Assembly: GCA_019113345.1 (NCBI GenBank)
Contig: DXHQ01000037.1
Span: 1 to 64,000, forward strand
Source: Candidatus Faecalibacterium intestinigallinarum
GTDB lineage: Bacteria > Bacillota > Clostridia > Oscillospirales > Ruminococcaceae
DNA length: 64,000 bases
Direction of reading: 5' to 3'
Part shown: one piece after another, positions 1 through 8,765 of the stretch
How positions within the stretch are numbered: the stretch's first letter is position 1
Layout: every line of letters starts with the position of its first letter
Notes under the pieces: model-generated
What the model was told of the DNA's origin: nothing
Databases searched by the model: none
The model's input: only the letters and a program-made list of their open reading frames with translations
Program-made: the position numbers and the translations under genes

Positions 1-32
1 AGATTTTCATGAAAAACAGCAGGCAGTAACAT
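1..32 (-). CDS. Hsp20-family small heat shock protein, N-terminus only (truncated by window edge)
   Basis: Minus-strand ATG at 32-30 after AGGAGG (41-46); reads MLLPAVFHEN, typical of clostridial Hsp20 N-termini; CIRCE-like operator upstream. Confidence 0.5.
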   Translation of the reverse strand, partial: MLLPAVFHEN

Positions 33-170
33 AAGTCAAACCTCCTATCGACGGCCCCTGCGGGGGGCCGGTAAAACGACTTTTGTCTGCCCGGCGGGGA
101 AGTGCTCTCGGGAGCTTTCCGCTCCCCGGCGCCCTTCCTCCTGAGCACGGCTTTAGTATAGCACGTGCTT

Positions 171-199
171 TTAGCACTGTCAATACGAGAGTGCTAAAA
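171..199. promoter_or_regulatory. CIRCE (HrcA operator)-like inverted repeat
   Basis: TTAGCACTG-TCAATACGA-GAGTGCTAA; one mismatch to TTAGCACTC-N9-GAGTGCTAA. Confidence 0.85.
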
Positions 200-301
200 T
201 TAACTTTTCCGTCACAAATAAGACATATTTCATGCAATCTTTTCTTCCGGCGTCCTCAGCAGCCGGGCCGCGCGGCCGTCAGCGGCCCACTTTGTTCCGG
301 C

Positions 302-1252
302 TCAGGCCGCCTGGTCGGAGGCGGCGCTGTCGGTCTCTTCGGTCTCCTGATCCCCGGCGGCCTCTTCGCCGGAAGCCGCCTCATCCGACGCGGCGCTGTC
401 GGACGCCGCCTCGCTGGAAGCCGCTTCGCTCGACGCAGCCTCGCTGTCCGCGCCGCTCGACGCCGCGTTGGGGTCCACCCCCTGCAGAATGGCCTCCTGC
501 AGCTCGTCGGGGTCCATCATGACCACCGAGTTGGCCTGGGAGGACGCCGCCTGTTCGGGCTTGGTGGCGCTCTCGGTCAGGCCGGTCAGATACCAGCTGC
601 CGCCGGTCCGCTCAAACAGATAGTCCATATATTTGGTGGGGGTGTCGGACTGGGTGCCGATCAGGTCGCCGGTGCCGCCGAGGGGGATGTATCCCACCGT
701 CACGTGCAGCCGGCCCTCCTGCTTGAACAGGGCGGTCACCTTGGCCCGGTAATAGCCCACGTCGCCGGTGACGGGGATGCTGTAGCACTGGGTCGTCTCG
801 TCAAAGGCGATGGTCATGTCGTCCATCTCAAAGCTGCGGTGGGTCAGCCGGAAGGACGGGCCCAGCAGCCGGGCCAGATAGGCGTCCACCTCGACGGCGG
901 GCAGCAGCAGCTGCTCGGTCACCGGGTCGTGGGCGTAGTTGTCAAAGCCGCCCTGGGTCTCCTGGATGTGGTAGATGCAGCCCCAGACGGCGGCCTCGCG
1001 CAGGGTCAGGTCGTCGATGTTCTCGATGCCGTCAAAAGGCAGCGGGTCGAACAGGACCAGCCCTTCCAGCTTGTCCTCGTACTCCTGCATCTCTTCGGTG
1101 TTGTCGAAAAGGCCGGCCACCAGCCGGACGCCGGCCGCCAGCACCGTAAAAATCCCGATGACCAGCAGCACCGCCATCGCCAGCCCCAGCGCCTGACGGC
1201 GGCGACGGCGGTGGATGCGTGCGTGTTCCTCCGGGGTCACATAGGTTTTCAT
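302..1252 (-). CDS. membrane-anchored/secreted hypothetical protein with Ala/Ser/Glu-rich C-terminal repeats
   Basis: 316-aa ORF, N-terminal TM segment, low-complexity AASSEAASSEAAS tail. Confidence 0.7.
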   Translation of the reverse strand: MKTYVTPEEHARIHRRRRRQALGLAMAVLLVIGIFTVLAAGVRLVAGLFDNTEEMQEYEDKLEGLVLFDPLPFDGIENIDDLTLREAAVWGCIYHIQETQGGFDNYAHDPVTEQLLLPAVEVDAYLARLLGPSFRLTHRSFEMDDMTIAFDETTQCYSIPVTGDVGYYRAKVTALFKQEGRLHVTVGYIPLGGTGDLIGTQSDTPTKYMDYLFERTGGSWYLTGLTESATKPEQAASSQANSVVMMDPDELQEAILQGVDPNAASSGADSEAASSEAASSEAASDSAASDEAASGEEAAGDQETEETDSAASDQAA

Positions 1253-1414
1253 AATGTATGCTGTCTCCTAAGATCAAAGTTCTCGGGTCCGCACGGGGCG
1301 GACATCACTCCGTATAGTATAACACAATGTATCTGCCTGCGGCTATGGTAATTTTGTGAAAAGCTGTTATAATGGTCTTATTCTGCAATACCGCATCGAA
1401 AGGGAGCGTATATC

Positions 1415-2443
1415 ATGATCCGTTTTACCAACGATTACAGCGAGGGCTGCCATCCCTCCATCCTCGAAGCCATGGCCGCCTCCAACACCGAGGGCAACCC
1501 CGGCTATTCCACCGACCCCCACTCGGCCCATGCCCACGCATTGATCCGCGCTGCCATCGGCCGTCCGGACGCCGCCGTCCACATTCTGGTGGGCGGCACC
1601 CAGACCAACGCCACCGCCATCGCGGCCTTTCTGCGGCCGTATGAGGCGGTGATCGCCGCCACCAGCGCCCACATCTGCGTCCACGAGACGGGCGCCATCG
1701 AGGCCACCGGCCACAAGTGCATCGCCTGCCCCGCCGCCGACGGCAAGCTGACCCCCGCCGCCGTCCGGGCCGCCGTGGCCGCCCATCCCGACGAGCACAT
1801 GGTCAAGCCCAAAATGGTCTACATCAGCCAGACCACCGAGATCGGCACCCTCTACACCCTGGGCGAAGTGGAGGCCCTGCGCGCCGTCTGCGACGAGCTG
1901 GGGCTCTATCTCTACCTGGACGGCGCGCGGCTGGCCGCCGGTCTGGCCGCCGGCGGGCCCTCCCTCGCCGACCTCGGCCGGCTGTGCGACGTCTTCTACA
2001 TCGGCGGCACCAAGAACGCCGCCCTCTTCGGCGAGGCGCTGGTCATCCTGAACGACGCCCTCAAGCCCGACTTCCGCTACAACATCAAGCAGCGGGGCGG
2101 GATGCTGGCCAAGGGCTGGCTGCTGGGCATCCAGTTCGAGACCCTGTTCCGGGACGGCACCGGGGCTTTCTATACCTCCCTGGCCGCCCACGCCAACGCC
2201 ATGGCCTTGAAGCTCAAGGCCGGCATCGCGGCGCTGGGCTACCCCTTCGCCTGCGACAGCGTCACCAACCAGCAGTTCCCCATCTTCCCGGATGGGGTGG
2301 TCAAGGCGCTGGAGTCCGATTTCGGCTTCGAGTTCTCGGCAAAGCCGGACGAGGGGCACACCTGCATCCGTCTGGTGACCAGCTGGGCCACCCCCGAGGC
2401 CAACGTCGACGCCTTCCTCGCCGCCCTCAAGGCCCTGTCCTGA
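1415..2443 (+). CDS. ltaE: low-specificity L-threonine aldolase / beta-eliminating lyase
   Basis: 342 aa PLP aldolase-like: NDYSEGCHPSILEAM, GGTQTNATAIAAFL, LDGARLAAGL, GGTKNAALFGEALV. Confidence 0.85.
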   Translation: MIRFTNDYSEGCHPSILEAMAASNTEGNPGYSTDPHSAHAHALIRAAIGRPDAAVHILVGGTQTNATAIAAFLRPYEAVIAATSAHICVHETGAIEATGHKCIACPAADGKLTPAAVRAAVAAHPDEHMVKPKMVYISQTTEIGTLYTLGEVEALRAVCDELGLYLYLDGARLAAGLAAGGPSLADLGRLCDVFYIGGTKNAALFGEALVILNDALKPDFRYNIKQRGGMLAKGWLLGIQFETLFRDGTGAFYTSLAAHANAMALKLKAGIAALGYPFACDSVTNQQFPIFPDGVVKALESDFGFEFSAKPDEGHTCIRLVTSWATPEANVDAFLAALKALS

Positions 2444-2446
2444 CCG

Positions 2447-2788
2447 TCACGCCCACCCGGCCCAGACCTCGGGCTGATAGCCCGCCGTCGCCTGCCGCCC
2501 GTTGCGGACGATGGGTTGCTTCAAAAGCTGCTGGTTTTCAAACAGCTTGTCCTCCTTCTGCCAGTCGACCAGGGCGTCCAGCAGCGCAAGGGTCTGTTTG
2601 TCCCTGGCGTTCGGGTCGACCAGGTTCTGCCAGCCGCCCACTGCGCGGGCGACGCTGTCAAACTCCCCGCGGCTCATCTCCTTTTCCTTCAGATCGATCA
2701 TCTGAAAGCGGATGCCCCGCTCCTTAAAATAGCGCTGGGCCTTTTTGGTGTCAAAGCTCTTGCTGGTGCCGAAGATCTGGATGTTCAT
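2447..2788 (-). CDS. ArsC/Spx-family arsenate reductase-like protein
   Basis: MNIQIFGTSKSFDTKKAQRYFKERGI..., ArsC-like fold; expected Cys replaced by Ser. Confidence 0.8.
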   Translation of the reverse strand: MNIQIFGTSKSFDTKKAQRYFKERGIRFQMIDLKEKEMSRGEFDSVARAVGGWQNLVDPNARDKQTLALLDALVDWQKEDKLFENQQLLKQPIVRNGRQATAGYQPEVWAGWA

Positions 2789-2907
2789 ATATTTTGCCGT
2801 CCTCTCCTGTTTTGTCCCGGTTATTGTAAGTTATTGTAACATATTGCCGGGCGAAAGTATAGCCCGGGGCCGTTCGGGGCAGACTGTCTGCAAAAGGAGG
2901 GAACGCC

Positions 2908-3096
2908 ATGAAAGCGATCGTCGACCCCAATCTCTGCATCGGCTGCACCCAGTGCGCCGGCCTTTGCCCCGAGGTATTCTCGATGGAGGGGACGCTTGCC
3001 GTCGCCATCCCGGGCGATATCCCCGGCGAGGACGTGCCGCAGGCCGTCGCCGCCGCCGAGAGCTGCCCGGTCAGCGCCATCAGCACCATTCCGTGA
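2908..3096 (+). CDS. ferredoxin (4Fe-4S)
   Basis: CIGCTQCAGLCP...SCPVSAI cysteine pattern; RBS aaaggagg. Confidence 0.9.
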   Translation: MKAIVDPNLCIGCTQCAGLCPEVFSMEGTLAVAIPGDIPGEDVPQAVAAAESCPVSAISTIP

Positions 3097-3256
3097 CCGC
3101 ATCCGCCCCGTCCGGCCAGTCCATACAGCCGGGCGGGGCCTTTTTGCCGGCAAAACTTGTTTCTGTCCGCCTGTTTGTGCTATACTAAGGGGTAATGGTG
3201 CGGCAGACGCACAGCCCCTCTGCACAGGGGCTGCACCTACAGGGAGGAAACACGCC

Positions 3257-5836
3257 ATGTCTTTACTGGTCGTTGACGGCAACAGCATCGCCAACCGCGC
3301 CTTTTTTGGCATCAAAGTCCTGACCACCAAGGAAGGACAGTACACCAACGCCATCTATGGCTTTATGAACATCCTGCTGTCTTTAACGCAGAACTATCAG
3401 CCGGACGAGGTCGCCATCGCCTTCGACCTGCCCGCCCCCACCTTCCGCCACAAAATGTACGACGGCTACAAGGCCAACCGGCACGGGATGCCGGAGGAGC
3501 TTGCGGCCCAGATGCCCCTGCTGCAGCAGCTCCTGACCGATCTGGGCTACAAACTGGTCACCGCCGAAGGGTGGGAGGCCGACGATATCCTCGGCACCCT
3601 GGCCGCCGCCTGCGACGCCCGGGGGGAGACCTGCTACATCGCCACCGGCGACCGGGACAATCTGCAGCTGGTCAGCCCCAACACCACCGTCCTGCTGGCC
3701 GCCACCTCGCGCGGGCACAGCGAAACGCGGGTGATGGACGAGGCCGCCGTCCGGGAAAAGTACGGCCTTGCGCCCAAACAGCTGATCGACGTCAAGAGCC
3801 TGCAGGGCGACGCCTCGGACAACATCCCCGGCGTCAAGGGCATCGGGGAAAAGACCGCCCTCGCCCTCATCCAGCAGTTCGGCAGTCTGGCCGGCGTCTA
3901 TGAGCATCTGGACGACCCCGTCATCAAGCCCCGGCAGCGGGCCAACCTCGAAGCCTACAAAGCCGACGCCGAGCTCAGCTATACCCTCGGCTCCATCCGG
4001 ACCGACGCCCCCATCGAGACGGCCGCGGGGGCCTACCGCCCCGGCGAAGGGGACAAGGCCGCCGCCGTCCGCCTGATGCTGGACCTCGAGATCCGGGCCC
4101 TCATCCCGCGGCTGGGGCTGGAACACGTGCTGCCCGCCGAGGACGAGCCGGCGCCGCCCGCCGCTCCCCTGCCCGCGGCGGAGGTCCGCTCCATGCCGGC
4201 GCGCCCCGCCGGCCTCTGGCTGCTGGCCGCCCGGCCCCCGGTCTACGGCAAGCAGGGCAACCGGATCATCGAGACCCGCCCCGCCCACTGGTACGCCGTC
4301 CAGGACCGGACCGTCTGCCCGCTGGCCGACGGCGAGCTGGCCCTGCTGCTGGACAATCCCGCCCTGCAGCTGGAAGTATTCGACGCCGCCCCCCTCTACG
4401 CCGCAGCCATGCAGGCCGGCGGCTGGGGCAGCGCCATCACCTGGGACGGCAAGCTGGCCGCCTACCTGCTGGACGCCTCGGCGGCCAAGTACAGCATCGC
4501 CGCCCTGGCCGAAACCTACCGGATCAAACCCGCCTTCACCTGCGAGGAATGGCCGGACGCCCCCTTGCTGGCCGGCCTTTTTGCCCGGCTGAAGGCCGAG
4601 ATCACCGCCCTCGGGCAGGACCGCCTTTACAACGAGATCGAGTTCCCCCTCGCGCAGGTGCTGGCCGACATGACCCGCACCGGCGTTCTGGTGGACAAGG
4701 CCGGCATCGAGCGGTTCGGCGCCGATCTGCACCGGAAGATCGAGGAAAAGCTGGACTACATCCGCGGCCAGGTGGAGGACCCCGACTTCAACCCCAACAG
4801 CCCCAAGCAGCTGGGCGAGATGCTGTTCGACAAGATGAAGCTGCCCCACGGCCGCAAAACCAGCCGGGGCTGGTCGACCGACAACGCCACCTTGCAGAAG
4901 CTGCGGCCCGACTGCCCCCTGATCGACGACATTCTGCAGTACCGCTCCTACCAGAAGCTCTACTCCACCTACGCCGAGGGGCTTTTGAAGGTGATCGCCC
5001 CCGACGGGCGGATCCACTCCACCTTCAACCAGACCGAAGCGCGCACCGGCCGCCTCTCGTCCGACAACCCCAACCTGCAGAACATCCCCATCCGCACCGA
5101 GCTGGGCAGCCAGCTGCGCGGCTTTTTCATCGCAAAGCCGGGCTGCGTCTTTGTGGACGCCGACTACAGCCAGATCGAGCTGCGCATCCTGGCCCACATC
5201 ACCGGGGACGAGCATATGCAGGCGGCCTTCCGGGCCGGCGAGGACATCCACCGCAGCACCGCCGCCAAGATCTACGGCATCCCGCTGGAGGAGGTCACCC
5301 CCCGGCTGCGCACCGCGGCCAAGGCCATCAACTTCGGCATCATGTACGGCAAGGGGGCGTTCAGCCTCTCGGAGGACCTGGGCGTCTCGGTGCGGGAGGC
5401 CGGCAGCTTCCTCAAAAGCTATTTTGCCAGCTTCCCCAAGGTGGACAGCTATATGCACAAGACCATCGCTGACGCCAAGGAAAAGGGCTATGTCAGCACC
5501 CTGTTCGGGCGGCGGCGGGCCCTGCCCGAGCTGGCCAGCTCCAACGTGAACGTCCGGGCCAGCGGCGAGCGGATGGCCCGCAACACCCCCATCCAGGGCA
5601 CCGCGGCCGACGTCATCAAGCTGGCCATGGTCAAGGTCTGGCGGCGCATCCGGGCCGAAGGGCTGCAGAGCCGGCTGATCCTGACGGTGCACGACGAACT
5701 GATCGTCGAGGCCCCCGAGGCCGAAGCCGAGACCGCCGCCCGCATCCTGAAAGAGGAGATGGAGGGCTGCGTCCGCTTCGCCGTCCCGCTGGACACCGAC
5801 GTCCATCAGGGAAAATCGTGGTTAGAAGCACACTAA
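3257..5836 (+). CDS. polA: DNA polymerase I
   Basis: 5'-3' exonuclease N-terminus (MSLLVVDGNSIANRAFFG) and PolA motifs (DADYSQIELRILAH, INFGIMYGKGAFSLS, LTVHDELIVEAPE). Confidence 0.97.
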   Translation: MSLLVVDGNSIANRAFFGIKVLTTKEGQYTNAIYGFMNILLSLTQNYQPDEVAIAFDLPAPTFRHKMYDGYKANRHGMPEELAAQMPLLQQLLTDLGYKLVTAEGWEADDILGTLAAACDARGETCYIATGDRDNLQLVSPNTTVLLAATSRGHSETRVMDEAAVREKYGLAPKQLIDVKSLQGDASDNIPGVKGIGEKTALALIQQFGSLAGVYEHLDDPVIKPRQRANLEAYKADAELSYTLGSIRTDAPIETAAGAYRPGEGDKAAAVRLMLDLEIRALIPRLGLEHVLPAEDEPAPPAAPLPAAEVRSMPARPAGLWLLAARPPVYGKQGNRIIETRPAHWYAVQDRTVCPLADGELALLLDNPALQLEVFDAAPLYAAAMQAGGWGSAITWDGKLAAYLLDASAAKYSIAALAETYRIKPAFTCEEWPDAPLLAGLFARLKAEITALGQDRLYNEIEFPLAQVLADMTRTGVLVDKAGIERFGADLHRKIEEKLDYIRGQVEDPDFNPNSPKQLGEMLFDKMKLPHGRKTSRGWSTDNATLQKLRPDCPLIDDILQYRSYQKLYSTYAEGLLKVIAPDGRIHSTFNQTEARTGRLSSDNPNLQNIPIRTELGSQLRGFFIAKPGCVFVDADYSQIELRILAHITGDEHMQAAFRAGEDIHRSTAAKIYGIPLEEVTPRLRTAAKAINFGIMYGKGAFSLSEDLGVSVREAGSFLKSYFASFPKVDSYMHKTIADAKEKGYVSTLFGRRRALPELASSNVNVRASGERMARNTPIQGTAADVIKLAMVKVWRRIRAEGLQSRLILTVHDELIVEAPEAEAETAARILKEEMEGCVRFAVPLDTDVHQGKSWLEAH

Positions 5837-5860
5837 AAATCACACCAAAGGAACGCGAAC

Positions 5861-6868
5861 ATGATCATTTTGGGAATCGAATCCACCTGTGACGAGACGG
5901 CCGCCGCCCTGGTCGAGGACGGGCGCACCCTGCTCAGCAACGTCATCGCCACCAGCGTCAAGGAGCAGGCCCTCTACGGCGGGGTGGTGCCCGAGATCGC
6001 CAGCCGCCGCCACTGCGAGTACATCAGCGCCGCGGTGGGCAAAGCCCTCGCCGACGCCGGCCGCACCATCGACGAGGTGGACGCGGTGGCCGTCACCTTC
6101 GCCCCGGGGCTGATCGGGGCGGTGCTGGTGGGGGTCAACTTTGCCAAGGGGCTGGCCTACGCGGCAAACAAGCCCCTGGTGCCGGTCCACCACCTGCGGG
6201 GGCACATCGCGGCCCTCTACCTGACCCACCCTGAGCTCAAGCCGCCCTTCCTCTGCCTGGTGGCCTCGGGCGGGCACAGCCACATCGTGCAGGTGGAGGA
6301 CTACACCCGGTTCCGCGTCCTGGGCCGGACGGTGGACGACGCCGCCGGCGAAGCCTTCGACAAGGTAGCCCGCACCCTGGGCCTCGCCTACCCCGGCGGG
6401 CCCAGCATCGCGGCCGCCGCCAAAACCGGCGACCCCCACGCCTACCGCCTGCCGGTGCCCCACGTCGAGGGCAAATACAACGTCAGCTTTTCGGGCCTCA
6501 AGACTGCGGTGCTCAACGAGGTCAACCAGGCGGGCATGAAGGGCCTGCCGGTCAATGTGCCCGACCTCGCCGCCTCCTTCCAGGAGCGGATCGACGGCAT
6601 CCTGGCCGAAAAGCTGCTGGCCGCCGCAGCCGACACCGGCGCCAGCCAGGTCTGCCTGGCCGGCGGCGTCGCCGCCAACGGACGGCTGCGCCAGCTGGTC
6701 AACGACGGGGCCCAGAAGCTGGGCGCGCAGGTCTTTCTGCCCCAGCTCAAGTTCTGCGGGGACAACGGCGCCATGATCGCCAGCCAGGGCTACTACGAGT
6801 TCACCGCCGGCCACACCGCCGGCCTTGACCTGAACGGCCTGCCCACCCTGCCGATCGATTATCAGTGA
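5861..6868 (+). CDS. tsaD: tRNA N6-adenosine threonylcarbamoyltransferase
   Basis: IILGIESTCDETAAALVEDGRTLLSNVIA..., GGVAANGRLR, CGDNGAMIA. Confidence 0.97.
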   Translation: MIILGIESTCDETAAALVEDGRTLLSNVIATSVKEQALYGGVVPEIASRRHCEYISAAVGKALADAGRTIDEVDAVAVTFAPGLIGAVLVGVNFAKGLAYAANKPLVPVHHLRGHIAALYLTHPELKPPFLCLVASGGHSHIVQVEDYTRFRVLGRTVDDAAGEAFDKVARTLGLAYPGGPSIAAAAKTGDPHAYRLPVPHVEGKYNVSFSGLKTAVLNEVNQAGMKGLPVNVPDLAASFQERIDGILAEKLLAAAADTGASQVCLAGGVAANGRLRQLVNDGAQKLGAQVFLPQLKFCGDNGAMIASQGYYEFTAGHTAGLDLNGLPTLPIDYQ

Positions 6869-6880
6869 GGCCATAAAAAA

Positions 6881-6917
6881 GCCTGTCTGTCCGGTTCACC
6901 GGGCAGGCAGGCTTTTG
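6881..6917. terminator. bidirectional intrinsic terminator between tsaD and the CPBP protease
   Basis: GCCTGTCTGTCCGG-TTCA-CCGGGCAGGCAGGC hairpin with flanking A and T tracts. Confidence 0.85.
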
Positions 6918-6920
6918 TTG

Positions 6921-7790
6921 TCAGGCCGTTTCTTCGGGCGGGGGCAGGCAGCGGGACCAGAAGGCGGCTATCTCGGGCAGGCGGCTTTTGCGCAGCAGAA
7001 AAACGGTGGGGACAAGATAGATCAGCGCCCCCCGCAGCATACTGGGGTCGTAGCTGCTGACCACCCCGCTGATGCTGCCGGTGCTCTGGTACAGCCCCAT
7101 GTTGATGAGGGCGGCGGTGTCCTGCATGGTGTGCAGAAAGACCAGCACCCACAAGTTGCCGCCGCGGAAATAGACGGCGGCGTACAGCATTCCGAGGGCC
7201 GCCGTGACGCAGCACTGCACCAGCACCCCCACCGGTGCGCTGGCCCGCAGGTTGGTCAGGTGCACCGCGCCGAACACAAGGCCCGAGAGCAGGCAGGCTT
7301 TCCAGACGCCGGCTGGCCCGGCGCCGAAGCGCTCCAGCAGCGTCTGGGCCACGACGCCCCGAAAGACCGTCTCCTCCGCCAGGCCGATCAGGAACATACA
7401 GAGGAAAAAGGCCGCGATCTGCCACAGCGGCTTGACCGCCGCCCCCTGCGCCGGGCCAGCCAGGGCGAGGTTGACGCTCAAGACCATGCTGACCATCACA
7501 AAGGAGAACATCCCCACCAGCAGCCCGTCCAGAAAACCGCGGCCCCGCTGGCGGCAGACCCACAGCCGCCCGGTCCGCCCCAGCAGGAACAGCCCCGCCA
7601 AAAGCCCAAACAGCTCGTTGACCGCTTGCAGCAGGAAGGTTTCCTGCACAAAAGGCCGGACCGCCGCCGGCCCCAGCAGCACCAGGACTAGCTCGAACAG
7701 GGTCATCCCCACTTCCATCGCCGCCAGAAACAGCACGGCGGTCAGGATACAGTAGCAAATCGGGTGCGCAGCCCGCAGTCGTTTCAGCAT
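6921..7790 (-). CDS. CPBP-family intramembrane metalloprotease
   Basis: multiple TM segments; EETVFRG motif and later conserved His region. Confidence 0.85.
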   Translation of the reverse strand: MLKRLRAAHPICYCILTAVLFLAAMEVGMTLFELVLVLLGPAAVRPFVQETFLLQAVNELFGLLAGLFLLGRTGRLWVCRQRGRGFLDGLLVGMFSFVMVSMVLSVNLALAGPAQGAAVKPLWQIAAFFLCMFLIGLAEETVFRGVVAQTLLERFGAGPAGVWKACLLSGLVFGAVHLTNLRASAPVGVLVQCCVTAALGMLYAAVYFRGGNLWVLVFLHTMQDTAALINMGLYQSTGSISGVVSSYDPSMLRGALIYLVPTVFLLRKSRLPEIAAFWSRCLPPPEETA

Positions 7791-7966
7791 TTGCAGCCCT
7801 CCCGGACGGTAAGATTCTGATACCTCATTGTATCACAAACGGGGCCGGAAAAACAGGGTCTTTCTTTTTTGCGCGCTCCGCCTCTGGCATTCCCCGCCGC
7901 AACGTGCTACAATAGAGGAAAAACAGAACGGCCCTGCAGGGCCGCGGCAGAAAGGAAGTTATCCCC

Positions 7967-8368
7967 ATGAGAATCGCAGTCACCTACGCAAACGGCGAAA
8001 TTTTCCAGCATTTCGGCCGCACCGAACAGTTCAAGGTCTATGACGTGGCAGACGGCAAGGTCACCCACAGCGAAGTGGTCGGCACCAACGGCCAAGGCCA
8101 CGGCGCTCTGGCAGGCGTCCTGCAGCAGCTGCATGCCGACGTTCTGGTCTGCGGCGGCATCGGCGGCGGCGCGCAGGCCGCCCTCGCGGCTGCCGGCATC
8201 CGGCTGTACGGCGGCGCGTCCGGCTCCGCCGACGCGGCGGTCGAGGCCCTGCTGGCCGGTCAGCTGGCCTACGACCCCGACGTCCACTGTGACCACCACG
8301 GCGAGCACCACCACGACGGCGAACACCATTGCGGCGAGCACCACTGCGCCGGCAACGGAGGGTGCTGA
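7967..8368 (+). CDS. NifX/NifB-like dinitrogenase iron-molybdenum cofactor domain protein with His/Cys-rich tail
   Basis: MRIAVTYANGEIFQHFGRTEQFKVYDV...; tail HCDHHGEHHHDGEHHCGEHHCAGNGGC. Confidence 0.85.
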   Translation: MRIAVTYANGEIFQHFGRTEQFKVYDVADGKVTHSEVVGTNGQGHGALAGVLQQLHADVLVCGGIGGGAQAALAAAGIRLYGGASGSADAAVEALLAGQLAYDPDVHCDHHGEHHHDGEHHCGEHHCAGNGGC

Positions 8369-8440
8369 CGCGCCGGCCCTCTCAGTCAGCTGCGCTCAGC
8401 CCCCGTTGGCCCCCTCAGTCGTGCTTTGCACGACAGCTCC

Positions 8441-8570
8441 CCCGCACGCGTGGGAGCTTAAGATGTAGGGATTTTCATAAGCAGCAAAAAGGCCCTGCCT
8501 TATTCCGTTTAGTCGGAGTAAGACAGGGCCTTTTTCAAATCCATTCCTTATTGCCTCCCACGCGTGCGGG
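8441..8570. repeat. intergenic element with 16-bp perfect terminal inverted repeats enclosing a terminator-like hairpin
   Basis: cccgcacgcgtgggag (8441-8456) vs ctcccacgcgtgcggg (8555-8570); internal hairpin 8490-8532. Confidence 0.6.
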
Positions 8571-8765
8571 ACTGCGAAGCTGAGGCGCGTCCTGCGGACG
8601 AAACAGCCGAAGCGGAGCAGGGGCAGCGGTCTGACTTTTGCAAGCGGCCTTTGGCCCGCGCGGCAAAAGCAGGACACCGCAACCAAGGGTGGCCCGAAGG
8701 GCCGGAGGGGGAAACAACGCGGCGGTTGTCACCACCGCACCAGCTCCCACACGCGCAGGGAAGCA

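Noticed and set aside
83-1351. 422-aa plus-strand ORF overlapping 302-1252
   Set aside because: Spans the CIRCE region and has antisense-like composition; the minus-strand ORF has a plausible TM segment and start.
3383-5806. 807-aa minus-strand ORF antisense to polA
   Set aside because: Low-complexity Gly/Val/Asp-rich translation typical of the antisense frame of a GC-rich gene; polA is certain.
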